Positions 1-9,496 of a stretch of DNA of 64,000 nt are shown here, in pieces. Origin of the DNA: Microbacterium barkeri (GTDB lineage: Bacteria; Actinomycetota; Actinomycetes; Actinomycetales; Microbacteriaceae); NCBI RefSeq assembly GCF_027921765.1, contig NZ_BSEJ01000004.1, positions 124,001-188,000 of the forward strand, given 5' to 3'. Position 1 is the stretch's first letter; every line of letters starts with the position of its first letter. The translations under genes and the position numbers were made by a program. The notes beneath the pieces were generated by a model. The model was not told the DNA's origin, did not search any database, and was given only the letters and a program-made list of their open reading frames with translations.

Positions 1-772
1 TCCAGGTGGGCAGCATGAAGTTCGTCGTGACCGGAGCGGACGAGCCGGCCGCGCGGATCTCCGCCTTCTGCTCCTCGAACGCCGCGAGCATCTCGTCGGA
101 GGAGAACCGCCGGAAGTCGATGAGGAGCGCGGGGCTGTGCAGGTACTGCGTGGCGCGCGGAGGGAGGATCTCCTCCCACGTCCCGTAGCGCTGCGACCAG
201 AACGCGGTGCCCCACGCGGCGTTCAGCGCGTCGAGATCGCCGTAGCGGCTCCGCAGCCAGGCGCGGAAGGCGCGCGCCGCATGCGGCCCGTAGTCGAGCG
301 TCCCGTACTCGTTGTGGATGTGCCATCCCCGCAGACCGCGGTGGCGTCCGTATCGCTCGCCGAGCATCCGCGCGATCCGCCGGGACGCCTCGCGGTACGC
401 GGGCGCGCTCACCGCGTACGTGTCGCGGGAGCCGTGCGAGAGCACGACCCCGTCGGGCCCGACGGGCATCGCGTCAGGGTGCGCGAGCGTGAACCACGGT
501 GGCGGCGACGCGGTCGGCGTGGCGAGGAAGAACCCGATGCCGGCCTCGTCGAGCAGGGAGATGACCTCGTCGAGCCAGCCGGTCTCGAACCGGCCCTCGC
601 GCGGCTCGAGCAGCGCCCAGGAGAACACGCCGAGCGTCACGGTGTTCACCCGCGCGCGCCGCATGAGGGCGATGTCCTCCCGCCAGATCTCGCGCGGCCA
701 CTGCTCGGGGTTGTAGTCGCCGCCGAACAGGAGCATGCCGGGCGCATACGGGCCGCGCGTGCCGTCGGTCAT
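1..772 (-). CDS. GH42-family beta-galactosidase, N-terminal part (partial)
   Basis: Glycoside hydrolase expected to release galactose from galactan side chains or galacto-oligosaccharides. Only the first 257 residues are in the window; the C-terminal part lies before position 1. The barrel begins at once with FGGDYNPEQWP (residues 16-26). GWHIHNEYG at 149-157 contains the Asn-Glu pair of the family, so Glu155 should be the acid/base; the nucleophile would lie in the missing part. No signal peptide, so a cytoplasmic enzyme acting on imported oligosaccharides. The ATG at 770-772 follows a GAGGAGGGA ribosome-binding site. It has its own promoter and LacI-type operator, so it is not simply read from the GH95 gene upstream. 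Confidence 0.9.
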   Translation of the reverse strand, partial: MTDGTRGPYAPGMLLFGGDYNPEQWPREIWREDIALMRRARVNTVTLGVFSWALLEPREGRFETGWLDEVISLLDEAGIGFFLATPTASPPPWFTLAHPDAMPVGPDGVVLSHGSRDTYAVSAPAYREASRRIARMLGERYGRHRGLRGWHIHNEYGTLDYGPHAARAFRAWLRSRYGDLDALNAAWGTAFWSQRYGTWEEILPPRATQYLHSPALLIDFRRFSSDEMLAAFEEQKAEIRAAGSSAPVTTNFMLPTW

Positions 773-912
773 CCTCGATCCCTCCTCGCCGTCGTCGGCG
801 GGCCGCGCCGCCGCGACGAGGCGATGCGTCCCGGTCCTCTGCGGCACGGGTCCCTTCGGCCGATGGCGCGCAGACGCGGCCTCGTCGCGGCGGACGTTCT
901 CGCACCCCATTG

Positions 913-958
913 TCGAAGCGCTTCGCTTGACCCTAGCGCGCCCCTTCCGCCCTTTCAA
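913..958 (-). promoter_or_regulatory. Promoter with LacI-type operator for the GH42 gene
   Basis: On the minus strand TTGAAA (953-958) and TAGGGT (930-935) are 17 bases apart. They are followed by the palindromic TCGAAGCGCTTCGC at 913-926, which covers the expected transcription start. The CG-centred palindrome is the usual shape of a LacI/GalR-family operator, and its position suggests repression. The assignment rests on pattern only. Confidence 0.6.
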
Positions 959-993
959 CCCCAGGCCGACCGCACGGGCGCCGACACGCGCGC

Positions 994-3351
994 TCAGTCG
1001 TCGAAGTCGGCGGCCGACACGACCGTGTCGGCCCCCGACGACACCTCGACCTCGATCTCGCGGCCGCCCCAGCGCAGCCGCATCCGGCCATCCCGCCCGG
1101 ATCGCGCGCGCAGGCGCGCGGACACGAGACGGCCGTCCGCCCAGGCGATGTCGACGACGACGCCCGGCCGCGCGATGAGCCCCGCGACCCGGCCGGACGC
1201 GAGCGCCGTCGGCACGGCGGGCAGGAGGTCGATCCGCCCGCGATGGCTCTGCAGGAGGCACTCCGCGAACCCGCCCGTGAACCCGAGGTTCCCGTCGATC
1301 TGGAAGGGCGGGTGCGCCGCGAAGAGGTTCGCGTAGAGTCCGCCCGCCTCGCCGAAGCCGATCCCGCGCGCGTCGCGGAAGAAGAGCCGCAGGAGATCCG
1401 CGACGCGGTCCGCGCGCCCGAGGCGCGCCCAGAGCGCCGTCTTCCACGCGAGCGACCAGCCGGTCGAGTCGAGCCCGCGGCGGTCGAGCGTCACGGCCGC
1501 CGCGCGCTCGAAGGCCTCGTCGGCCGCATCGCCGGGATAGAGCGGGTAGAGATGGCTGACGTGGCGATGCTGCGGGTCGACCTCATCGACGACGGCGTCC
1601 CATTCGAGGACGCCCTCGTCGGTCGCACGCGACGAGACCTCGGGCAGCGCGTCGAGCGCGTCGCGGGCGGCGCCCACGAGCGGGTCGTCTTCGGGACCGA
1701 GCGTCACGACGGTGCCGAGCAGCTCGCGCGCGAGCGCGAGGTCCATCGTGCTCGTGACGCCGACGCCGACCTCGTGGCCGCCCACCCGGAAGGTGTTCTC
1801 GGGGGATGTCGACGGCGCGGTCCCGAGGGAGCCGTCGGGCAGGCGGACGAGCCAGGCGAGGAGGAACTCCGCCGCGCCGCGGGCGAGCGGGCGGAGCGTG
1901 CCGTCGACGAAGCCGTCCGGCGCCGAGCCGAACGCGACGTGCTCGGACAGGTGGCGAATGAGCCACGGTCCTGCGAACGGCCAGAACGCCCAGCAGGGAG
2001 AGCCGTGCCCCGCGCCCACCGTGGCGGTGAAGGCCCACGCGTCGCTGTTGTGGTGCGCCACCCAGCCGGGCGCGCCGTAGTCGATCGCCGCCGTCCGCGC
2101 GCCGCGCTCGGCGAGGGCGCCCACGAAGCGGATGAGCGGCTGTGCGGTCTCCGGAAGAGCGGTCACCTCGGCGGCCCAGCAGTTCATCTCGGTGTTGATG
2201 TTGAGCGTGTAGTTCGAGCTCCACGGCGGACGCATCTCGGCGTTCCACAGACCCTGCAGGTTCGCGGGGAGCCGACCCGGCCGCGAGGACGAGATCAGCA
2301 GGTACCGGCCGTAGTCGAACAGCGTCGCGACGAGATCGGGATCCGCCGCGGCGACGTCGCCTGCGCTGCGCGCGCGCTCGAGACGCTCGGAGGTGGACGC
2401 GTCGGGAGCGCGCCCGAGGTCGATCCGCACGCGGTCGAAGAGCTCGGCGTGCGCGCGGACGTGCGCTGCCCGCAGGCGCTCGTATCCGCTCGCGAGGGCG
2501 GCCTCGGCCCGCTCGTGCGCCCGGCGGAGCGCGTCATCGGGCGACGAGAGCTCGGCCGTGGGCCCCGCATACGTGGTCTCGATCGCGAGAGCGAACACGG
2601 TCCGCTCCCCCTCCTCTCGGCGGCGGAGGACGACGGCGACCTCGACGGTGCGCTCGCCGTCGTCGGGCCACGTCGCGGCGGGGAGGTCGGGCTCGTGTCC
2701 GGGCGCGACGTCGAGGGGCGCCGCGAGGAGGGCCGCGAAGCCGTCGGCGAGCTCCTCGCGCGCCGTCTCGCGCAGGGGCGTCGAGAACGACAGCTCGATC
2801 GGCGCGGCGGCGCCGGACACCGCGTGGACGAGCACGTCGTCGGCCGCCGACACGAAGGTCTCCGCGGTCTGGTCGCCCGCGCGCAGCTCGTGGACGGCCG
2901 CGCCGAGGTCGAGGGCGCGGACGACGGGAGTGCGATCCGCCCCCGCGCGCGGGCCGACGACGAGCGACCCGACCGGCAGGAACGCCTGGCTGTAGCCCGA
3001 CTGACGGCGCTGGAGCAGCTCCTCCGCCTCGCGCGGCCGGCCCTCGAGCACGGCGCGGCGCGCTTCGGCGAGCAGGCGCTGCGATTCCTCGGGCGCGAGC
3101 GGACGCTGCCGCTCGTCTCGCCACGGCGCTCCCGACCAGACGCTCTCCTCGTTGAGGTGCAGCACGGCCCGCGCGCCGCCTCCGCACATCGCGCCGATGC
3201 GGCCGTTGCCGAGAGGAAGGGCCTCGAGCCACTCGCGCGCCTCCCCCTCGAAGACGAGCCGCCGGCCACCGCGCCGGCGCGCGCGTCGGGAGGTCTCGTC
3301 GGGGTCGGTCGTGCGGTCGGGCGTCATCGCATCAGGGCACACGCGGACCAC
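994..3351 (-). CDS. GH95-family alpha-L-fucosidase-type glycoside hydrolase
   Basis: 785-residue enzyme of the GH95 type (1,2-alpha-L-fucosidases and some alpha-L-galactosidases). Family marks run the full length: EALPLGNGRIGAM near residue 45, LNEESVWSG near 67, NYTLNINTEMNCW in the middle and FQIDGNLGFTGGFAE near the C-terminus. There is no signal peptide, so it is probably intracellular, trimming fucose or L-galactose from hemicellulose or rhamnogalacturonan oligosaccharides. The start is uncertain: GTG at 3349-3351 gives the full frame, but ATG at 3325-3327 removes only eight residues, and neither has a clear ribosome-binding site. It is divergent from the esterase gene with a gap of about 32 bases, so the two share a promoter region. 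Confidence 0.85.
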   Translation of the reverse strand: MVRVCPDAMTPDRTTDPDETSRRARRRGGRRLVFEGEAREWLEALPLGNGRIGAMCGGGARAVLHLNEESVWSGAPWRDERQRPLAPEESQRLLAEARRAVLEGRPREAEELLQRRQSGYSQAFLPVGSLVVGPRAGADRTPVVRALDLGAAVHELRAGDQTAETFVSAADDVLVHAVSGAAAPIELSFSTPLRETAREELADGFAALLAAPLDVAPGHEPDLPAATWPDDGERTVEVAVVLRRREEGERTVFALAIETTYAGPTAELSSPDDALRRAHERAEAALASGYERLRAAHVRAHAELFDRVRIDLGRAPDASTSERLERARSAGDVAAADPDLVATLFDYGRYLLISSSRPGRLPANLQGLWNAEMRPPWSSNYTLNINTEMNCWAAEVTALPETAQPLIRFVGALAERGARTAAIDYGAPGWVAHHNSDAWAFTATVGAGHGSPCWAFWPFAGPWLIRHLSEHVAFGSAPDGFVDGTLRPLARGAAEFLLAWLVRLPDGSLGTAPSTSPENTFRVGGHEVGVGVTSTMDLALARELLGTVVTLGPEDDPLVGAARDALDALPEVSSRATDEGVLEWDAVVDEVDPQHRHVSHLYPLYPGDAADEAFERAAAVTLDRRGLDSTGWSLAWKTALWARLGRADRVADLLRLFFRDARGIGFGEAGGLYANLFAAHPPFQIDGNLGFTGGFAECLLQSHRGRIDLLPAVPTALASGRVAGLIARPGVVVDIAWADGRLVSARLRARSGRDGRMRLRWGGREIEVEVSSGADTVVSAADFDD

Positions 3352-3383
3352 GATACGGTGCGCGCGGATGGTAGGAAACGAGC

Positions 3384-4112
3384 ATGACCCACGCCGACGA
3401 GATCGTCTTCCTGCCCGCCCGCGCCGAGGCTCCCGAGAGCCGGCCGCTCATGCTCGTGCTGCCGGGAGGCGGCTACGCGCATCACGCCCCGCACGAGGCC
3501 GAGCCCGTCGCGGCGTGGCTGAACGACGCGGGACTGAACGCCGTGGTCTTCCGCTACCCGGTCGCGCCGCAGCGCCATCCCGAGCCCATCGTCGCGACCC
3601 GGTCGCTCCTGGCCGCCCTCCGCCGCGGCGAGCACGGGGCCTTCGACGTGTCGCGGATCGGCGTCCTCGGCTTCTCGGCGGGCGGCCACCTCGCGGCCAC
3701 GCTCAGCAGCGCGCCCACGGCGGCGGAGCGCGCGGCGCACGACGTCGACGCGCGGCCCGACCTGGCCATCCTCTGCTATCCGGTCATCTCGATGACCGAT
3801 CTCGTGCACCGGGGCTCCGTCGACGCGCTCCTCGGCCCCGACGCGCCCGTCGCCGCCCGTGCGGCGCTCGACGCCGACGCTCTCGTCGACGAGCGCACGC
3901 CGCCGACGTTCCTGTGGCACACGGCCGCCGATGAGGCGGTCCCGGTGACGCACGCGCTCGCCTACACCCGCGCGCTCGTCCGTCACGGCGTGCCCGCCGA
4001 CCTGCACGTCTTCGCGGAGGGCGCGCACGGAAAGGGACTCGCAACCGGCCTCGGACCGCTCGAGGGATGGACACGCCTCGCGGTGGACTGGATCCGCGAG
4101 CAGGGTTGGTGA
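3384..4112 (+). CDS. Alpha/beta-hydrolase, acetyl-esterase type
   Basis: 242-residue alpha/beta-hydrolase resembling the small carbohydrate acetyl-esterases found in hemicellulose loci. LPGGGYAHHAP (about residues 26-36) is the oxyanion-hole segment. GFSAGGHLA (about 94-102) carries the nucleophilic serine, and a C-terminal EGAHGKG supplies the His. No signal peptide, so a cytoplasmic esterase that would deacetylate imported xylo-, fuco- or pectic oligosaccharides. The ATG is preceded by TAGGAAACGAG. xylA starts 49 bases after its stop in the same direction, so an esterase-xylA-xylB unit is possible. The substrate is inferred from context. Confidence 0.8.
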   Translation: MTHADEIVFLPARAEAPESRPLMLVLPGGGYAHHAPHEAEPVAAWLNDAGLNAVVFRYPVAPQRHPEPIVATRSLLAALRRGEHGAFDVSRIGVLGFSAGGHLAATLSSAPTAAERAAHDVDARPDLAILCYPVISMTDLVHRGSVDALLGPDAPVAARAALDADALVDERTPPTFLWHTAADEAVPVTHALAYTRALVRHGVPADLHVFAEGAHGKGLATGLGPLEGWTRLAVDWIREQGW

Positions 4113-4113
4113 T

Positions 4114-4132
4114 ATGTTCATTTCCACAACAT
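4114..4132 (+). promoter_or_regulatory. Possible operator in front of xylA
   Basis: ATGTT (4114-4118) and AACAT (4128-4132) form an inverted repeat separated by nine bases, just after the esterase stop codon and 30 bases before xylA. It differs from the CG-centred palindromes elsewhere in the window. A xylose-responsive regulator of another family (for example ROK/XylR) would be a natural candidate, but no such gene is in the window and the repeat is short. Confidence 0.3.
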
Positions 4133-4161
4133 TTCACCGACGACGCTGAAGGCGGATCCTC

Positions 4162-5352
4162 ATGTCGCTCACACCCACCAAGGACGACAAGTTCTCGTTC
4201 GGTCTCTGGACCATCGGCTACAACGGCACCGACCCGTTCGGCGGCCCGACCCGACCGGCGCTCGACGTCGTGCACGCGGTCGAGAAGCTCGCCGAGCTCG
4301 GCGCCTACGGCCTCACATTCCACGACGACGATCTGTTCGCGTTCGGCTCGACCGACGACGAGCGGCAGAAGCAGATCGACCGGCTCAAGGGCGCGCTCGC
4401 CGACACCGGCGTCGTCGTCCCGATGGTCACGACGAACCTGTTCAGCGCCCCCGTCTTCAAGGACGGCGGCTTCACCTCCAACGACCGCCAGGTGCGCCGC
4501 TTCGCGCTGCGCAAGGTGCTGCGGAACGTCGACCTCGCCGCCGAGCTCGGCGCCAAGACCTTCGTCATGTGGGGCGGTCGCGAGGGAGCGGAGTACGACT
4601 CCGCGAAGGACATCCGCGCGGCTCTCGAGCGCTACCGCGAGGCGGTCAACCTCCTCGGCGACTACGTCACCGACAAGGGCTACGACATCCGGTTCGCGAT
4701 CGAGCCGAAGCCGAACGAGCCGCGCGGCGACATCCTCCTCCCGACGCTCGGCCACGCGATCGCGTTCATCGACTCGCTCGAGCGCCCCGAGCTCGTGGGC
4801 CTCAACCCCGAGGTCGGCCACGAGCAGATGGCGGGACTGAACTTCGCGGCGGGCATCGCGCAGGCGCTGTACCACGGCAAGCTCTTCCACATCGATCTCA
4901 ACGGCCAGCGCGGCATCAAGTACGACCAGGACCTCGTCTTCGGTCACGGCGACCTGCACAACGCGTTCGCGCTCGTCGACCTCCTCGAGAACGGCGGCCC
5001 CGGCGGCGTCCCCGCCTACGACGGCCCCCGCCACTTCGACTACAAGCCCAGCCGCACCGAGGACGAGACGGGCGTGTGGGACTCGGTCTCCGCGAACATG
5101 CGCACCTACCTCCTCCTCAAGGAGCGGGCGGCCGCCTTCCGCGCCGACCCCGAGGTGCAGGAGGCGCTCGCGAGCGCGAAGGTGCTCGAGCTCGGCCAGC
5201 CGACCCTGAACGAGGGCGAGTCGTACGACGACCTCCTCGCCGACCGCTCGGCGTACGAGGACTTCGACGCCGACGCGTACCTGGGCGGCCACGGCTTCGG
5301 CTTCGTGCGGCTGCAGCAGCTCGCGACCGAGCACCTGCTCGGCGCCCGCTGA
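4162..5352 (+). CDS. xylA: Xylose isomerase
   Basis: Converts D-xylose to D-xylulose in the cytoplasm. The 396-residue length fits the actinobacterial class of about 390 residues. [13 protein letters not shown] contains the catalytic His and its Asp partner. [22 protein letters not shown] and HIDLNGQRG hold the Glu, His and Asp residues that bind the two divalent metals. ATG at 4162 is preceded by GAAGGCGG. xylB begins 11 bases after the stop, so the two steps from xylose to xylulose-5-phosphate are co-transcribed. Confidence 0.97.
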   Translation: MSLTPTKDDKFSFGLWTIGYNGTDPFGGPTRPALDVVHAVEKLAELGAYGLTFHDDDLFAFGSTDDERQKQIDRLKGALADTGVVVPMVTTNLFSAPVFKDGGFTSNDRQVRRFALRKVLRNVDLAAELGAKTFVMWGGREGAEYDSAKDIRAALERYREAVNLLGDYVTDKGYDIRFAIEPKPNEPRGDILLPTLGHAIAFIDSLERPELVGLNPEVGHEQMAGLNFAAGIAQALYHGKLFHIDLNGQRGIKYDQDLVFGHGDLHNAFALVDLLENGGPGGVPAYDGPRHFDYKPSRTEDETGVWDSVSANMRTYLLLKERAAAFRADPEVQEALASAKVLELGQPTLNEGESYDDLLADRSAYEDFDADAYLGGHGFGFVRLQQLATEHLLGAR

Positions 5353-5363
5353 GGACGGCGCGG

Positions 5364-6755
5364 ATGACTCTCGTCGCGGGCATCGACTCGTCCACGCAGA
5401 GCTGCAAGGTCGTCGTGCGCGATCTCGCCACCGGCGAGATCGCGCGCACGGGCCGCGCATCGCACCCCGACGGCTCCGAGGTCGACCCCTGGCACTGGTG
5501 GGACGCGCTGCAGTCGGCGATCGCCGACGCCGGCGGGCTCTCCGACGTCGACGCGGTGTCGATCGCGGGGCAGCAGCACGGCATGGTCGCTCTCGACGCG
5601 CGCGGCGAGGTCATCCGCCCCGCCCTCCTCTGGAACGACACGCGCTCGGCCGATGCCGCGGCCGCGCTCACCGCGGAGGTCGGCGCCGAGGCCTTCGCGG
5701 AGCGCGCGGGGCTGGTCCCCGTGGCCTCCTTCACCGCGACGAAGCTGCGGTGGCTGGCGGACCATGAGCCGGAGAACGCCGCGCGCGTCGCGGCCGTCGC
5801 GCTTCCGCACGACTGGCTCACCTGGCGCCTGCGCGGCTTCGGACCCGACGGCGAGCGCGGCCCCGTGCTCGAGGAGCTCGTGACCGATCGCTCCGACGCG
5901 AGCGGGACGGCCTACTTCGACCCGTCGCGCGACGTCTACGACCGCGACCTGCTCGCACGCGCTCTGCGCCGCGACGCCGACGCGATCGTGCTCCCCCGCG
6001 TCCTCGCCCCCGCCGAGCACGTCGACGGCCCCGGCTTCGTCGTGGCACCCGGTGCCGGCGACAACGCGGGCGCGGCGCTCGGCCTCGATGCCCGTGCGGG
6101 CGACATCGGGATCTCGATCGGCACGAGCGGCACCGTGTTCGCCGTGACGGATGTCGCGGTGCAGGACCGGACGGGAACGGTCGCCGGGTTCGCGGATGCC
6201 GCAGGCGGCTTCCTGCCGATCGTCACCACCCTGAACGCCGCGCGCGTCCTCGACGCGACCGCGGCTCTTCTCGGCGCAGACCACGCTGAGCTCGCGCGGC
6301 TCGCCCTCGCCGCCGAGCCGGGAGCGGGCGGGCTCGTGCTGCAGCCCTGGTTCGAGGGCGAGCGCACTCCCAACCTGCCCGATGCGACAGCGACGCTCTT
6401 CGGAATGACCCTCGCCTCGACGACCCGCGAGAACCTCGCCAGGGCCGCGATCGAGGGCGTGCTGTGCGGGCTCGCGGAGGGCCTCGACGCGATCCGCGCC
6501 CACGGCGTCGCCGCCGAGCGCGTGCTCCTCGTGGGCGGAGCGGCGCAGAGCGCGGCCGTCCAGGCGATCGCGGCGCAGGTCTTCGATGCTCCCGTCGTCG
6601 TGCCCGAGCCGGGAGAGTACGTCGCACTCGGCGCGGCGGCCCAGGCCGCGTGGGCGCTCACCGGCACGCGCCCGGAGTGGCCGCTGCAGATCGCCGCGAC
6701 CCTCCCCGTCGACACGCGACCGGTCATCCGCGAGCAGTACGCCGCGCGCCGCTGA
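5364..6755 (+). CDS. xylB: Xylulokinase
   Basis: Phosphorylates D-xylulose to xylulose-5-phosphate for the pentose phosphate pathway. The 463-residue protein is of the FGGY kinase family. The N-terminal [13 protein letters not shown] is the first phosphate-binding loop, [10 protein letters not shown] lies in the substrate region, [13 protein letters not shown] is the central hexokinase/actin-type motif and [13 protein letters not shown] the C-terminal adenosine motif. Its ATG at 5364-5366 follows GAGGACGGCG. It is shorter than the E. coli enzyme (484) but in the normal family range. It ends 10 bases before a strong hairpin. Confidence 0.95.
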   Translation: MTLVAGIDSSTQSCKVVVRDLATGEIARTGRASHPDGSEVDPWHWWDALQSAIADAGGLSDVDAVSIAGQQHGMVALDARGEVIRPALLWNDTRSADAAAALTAEVGAEAFAERAGLVPVASFTATKLRWLADHEPENAARVAAVALPHDWLTWRLRGFGPDGERGPVLEELVTDRSDASGTAYFDPSRDVYDRDLLARALRRDADAIVLPRVLAPAEHVDGPGFVVAPGAGDNAGAALGLDARAGDIGISIGTSGTVFAVTDVAVQDRTGTVAGFADAAGGFLPIVTTLNAARVLDATAALLGADHAELARLALAAEPGAGGLVLQPWFEGERTPNLPDATATLFGMTLASTTRENLARAAIEGVLCGLAEGLDAIRAHGVAAERVLLVGGAAQSAAVQAIAAQVFDAPVVVPEPGEYVALGAAAQAAWALTGTRPEWPLQIAATLPVDTRPVIREQYAARR

Positions 6756-6764
6756 CCCGGACGC

Positions 6765-6810
6765 AGAGGAGGGCCGCCGCCGGCAGTCGCCGGCGGCGGC
6801 CCTCCTCTTT
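6765..6810. terminator. Bidirectional hairpin between xylB and the PL11 gene
   Basis: A perfect 20-bp stem (6765-6784 with 6789-6808) closes a four-base loop AGTC, followed on the plus strand by a short T run. It sits between two convergent genes and would serve both. The U-tract is weak, as often in GC-rich Actinobacteria. Confidence 0.8.
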
Positions 6811-6815
6811 CGGGA

Positions 6816-9302
6816 TCAGCGACCGGCGCGGAACGCGAACTCCCACGTCGACTCGACCTCGGGAGCGAGGGCGAACCACGCGTCGGGCACCGCGACGATC
6901 TCGACGGAGCCCTTCGCGCGATGGAAGCCGGGCGCGACCTCGGCGCCGTCGACGTAGTACGCGACGCCGTGCGCATCGGGGATCTCGTAGCCGTCGCGGC
7001 CGCGGCCCGCCTCGTCGACGAAGATCGGCGCCGGCGCGACGACCTCGCTCGTGTAGACGGGCACGTCGCCCCAGTCGATGTCGGAGGCGAGGCGGTAGCC
7101 CGTGTAGCTCGGCTGGTTGTACGCCGTGTTCTGCCGCGCCACCTCCGCACGGTACTGTGGCTCGTGCATGAGGGTGGTGAGCTTGCGGTCCGTCACCTCG
7201 GTGGAGAGGTGGATCCGGATCTCGGAGCTGTCCGCCGAGCGCACGAGGAGCTCCTCGCGCCAGTCGCCGAAGACGTCGGCGACGAGGGCGGGGTTGCCCT
7301 TCGTGCCGTTGTTCGAGCGCGTCCCCTCGGCCTCGAGAAGCACCTCTCCCGAGCCGTCGACGATCCGCACGTCCTCGTCGCCATAGCCCTCGACGATCTG
7401 CGTCGTCATGTCGGCCGCCCAGCGGATGGACTGGTTGGTGCCCAGCCCCTCGACCGGCGTGCCGGAACCGGGCGGCATCGACGCCCAGAACTCGAGCCCC
7501 GGCTGGTCGGGATCGACGTCGCCGACCATGCCGCGTCCCGTGTCGCGACCGGAGTACTCGCCCTCGAGCACCTCGCCGGTCGCGGCGTCGCGGAGCGCCC
7601 ATCCGTAGGGCGCCCAGACGCCGCCCTCGTGCACCGTGAAGATCTCGAGGCCGCTGCGCTCGGGGAGGATGTCGGTCACGTGCATCGCGTCGCCGTGCCC
7701 GAGCCGCGCCGTCGTCCCTGGCGCGGCGCTTCCCTCGGGCATCTCGGCGAACGAGCTGTAGAGCAGCGACCCGTCGTCGTCGATCGTCGCCGACCCGTAC
7801 ACGATCTCCTGCCCGCCGTCGCCGTCGACGTCGGCCGCCGAGAGCGAGTGGAATCCCTGGGTCGTGAGCGTGCCGAACTCGGGGTCCGTGCCGTCCACGC
7901 CGTGCGGCGAGGCGTTGAACGGGTTGGCCATGGGCGCGTGCCCGCTGTCGACGTACCAGCGCTCCGAGAGGCTCTCGCCGTCCCAGTCGTAGGCGACGAG
8001 CGTGGAGCGCGTGTAGTAGCCGCGGGCGAAGATCGCGGAGGGGTGCGCGCCGTCGAGGTACGCGACACCCGCGAGGAAGCGGTCGTTGCGGTTGCCCGGC
8101 TCGATCCGCGCCATGGCATAGTCGCCCCAGAGCAGGCCGTCGTCGCCGCGGCCCGGCTTGTAGTCCACCGTCTCGAGCTCGGCGCCGGTCAGCCCGTCGA
8201 ACACCGTGAGGTACTCGGGGCCCGTCAGCACGAAGCCCTCGAACTTCCGCAGCTGGTTCCGCGCGGACCGCGACGGCGCATAGACGTCGATGAAGTGGTC
8301 GACGAGCGCGGTCGCGTCGGCCTCCGAGAGGGGGTAGTCGTAGCGCGGTTCGATCCCGAAGGCCTCCTCGAGCGTCGCGGGCCACTGACCGGACACGACC
8401 TCGTCGCGCTCGCTCCATCCGCGGAACACCTCCACGAGGTGCGCCCGGTAGTCCGCCGCCGACATCCGGTAGTCGTCCGCGTCCGTCACGCCGGCGGCCG
8501 CGTCATCGGCCGGGATCGTGACGTAGGCCGTCTGCCCCTGCGCGGTCACGCTCGTGCCCGGCGCGGTCTTCATCATGATCTCGGAGCGGCCGTCGCCGTC
8601 GAAGTCGTAGACCATGAACTGCGTGTAGTGCGCACCCGAGCGGATGTTCACGCCGAGGTCGATGCGGTGCAGCAGGGTGCCATCGGCCTCGTAGGTGTCG
8701 ATGTACGTGTTCCCCGTGTAGCCGACCTGCGAGACGTCCTTGGCGTTCGACGGATACCACTTCACGACGTACTCGTAATCGCCGTCGCCGTCCATGTCCC
8801 CCACCGACATGTCGTTCGCCGAGTAGGTGTACGCCTCGCCCGCGGGCGTCACGCCGTCAGCCGGCTTCTGCAGCGGCAGCGTCGCGGAGGCGCCGTTCCA
8901 CGGTGCGGTGCTGCCGCTCGCCTCGAGCTCGACGCCGTTCACGATGGGAGCCACGCGGTAGGCGGAGGACGCCGTGCCCTCGGGATCGAGGAGGTTCGTG
9001 CTGTCCGTCACCGTCGCGATCCGCTCGCCGTCGCGGTAGACGGCGAAGTCCGGTCCGGTCATCCCCGCCTCTCCTGCGCCCGAGGTCTCCTCGGCGAGGA
9101 GGCGCCAGCTGAGGAAGACGCCGTCGTCGGTGCGCGCGGCGACGAGGCCGCGGTCGAGCCGCTCGAGCTGCGGCACGGGCGGCTCTCGATCGTCGGCGTG
9201 CGCCGCGATGCCGGGCATCGCGGCGACCAGTGCTGCGACCAGTGCTGCGGCCAGCGCGCCGACGCCGGCGCGCGCGGCCCAGCGGGCGGATGGTCGGGTC
9301 AT
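6816..9302 (-). CDS. Secreted rhamnogalacturonan lyase, PL11 family
   Basis: 828-residue extracellular lyase predicted to cleave the rhamnose-galacturonate backbone of rhamnogalacturonan I by beta-elimination. Residues 1-38 form a signal peptide (Arg-containing start, long Ala/Val core, cut near IAAHA-DD). A fibronectin-like N-terminal domain follows, then the PL11 propeller with repeated calcium-binding Asp loops such as GDMDGDGDYEYV and YDFDGDGRSEI and motifs like TYSANDMSVGD and GDYAMARIEPGNRND. The ATG at 9300-9302 is preceded by GAGGAGT; longer frames upstream run through the operators and are not credible. It is close in type to B. subtilis YesW/YesX. It stands alone as a transcription unit with two operators. 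Confidence 0.9.
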   Translation of the reverse strand: MTRPSARWAARAGVGALAAALVAALVAAMPGIAAHADDREPPVPQLERLDRGLVAARTDDGVFLSWRLLAEETSGAGEAGMTGPDFAVYRDGERIATVTDSTNLLDPEGTASSAYRVAPIVNGVELEASGSTAPWNGASATLPLQKPADGVTPAGEAYTYSANDMSVGDMDGDGDYEYVVKWYPSNAKDVSQVGYTGNTYIDTYEADGTLLHRIDLGVNIRSGAHYTQFMVYDFDGDGRSEIMMKTAPGTSVTAQGQTAYVTIPADDAAAGVTDADDYRMSAADYRAHLVEVFRGWSERDEVVSGQWPATLEEAFGIEPRYDYPLSEADATALVDHFIDVYAPSRSARNQLRKFEGFVLTGPEYLTVFDGLTGAELETVDYKPGRGDDGLLWGDYAMARIEPGNRNDRFLAGVAYLDGAHPSAIFARGYYTRSTLVAYDWDGESLSERWYVDSGHAPMANPFNASPHGVDGTDPEFGTLTTQGFHSLSAADVDGDGGQEIVYGSATIDDDGSLLYSSFAEMPEGSAAPGTTARLGHGDAMHVTDILPERSGLEIFTVHEGGVWAPYGWALRDAATGEVLEGEYSGRDTGRGMVGDVDPDQPGLEFWASMPPGSGTPVEGLGTNQSIRWAADMTTQIVEGYGDEDVRIVDGSGEVLLEAEGTRSNNGTKGNPALVADVFGDWREELLVRSADSSEIRIHLSTEVTDRKLTTLMHEPQYRAEVARQNTAYNQPSYTGYRLASDIDWGDVPVYTSEVVAPAPIFVDEAGRGRDGYEIPDAHGVAYYVDGAEVAPGFHRAKGSVEIVAVPDAWFALAPEVESTWEFAFRAGR

Positions 9303-9331
9303 GTCGGACTCCTCATCGTCGTCGATGGATG

Positions 9332-9402
9332 TGAAACGTTTCAGATTGAGAGAAAACGCTTTCCGCACATCAGACCGTAGCGGCGTGCGCGCCATCCGAC
9401 AA
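9332..9402 (-). promoter_or_regulatory. Promoter with two LacI-type operators for the PL11 gene
   Basis: On the minus strand TTGTCG (9397-9402) and TACGGT (9374-9379) are 17 bases apart. Downstream lie two CG-centred palindromes: GAAAACGCTTTC at 9352-9363 (plus-strand reading, one position off symmetry) and the perfect TGAAACGTTTCA at 9332-9343. Tandem sites downstream of the -10 suggest cooperative repression by a LacI-family protein. The half-sites differ from those at other promoters in the window, so the regulator may be different. Confidence 0.65.
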
Positions 9403-9496
9403 CCCCTCACCACCCGGGTGATGGGCACCCGGCGCGACGCACAGCCGACGCGGCTACGCTCGGAGGAGTCCCATCCGCCCCATCTGAGGAGCCGCC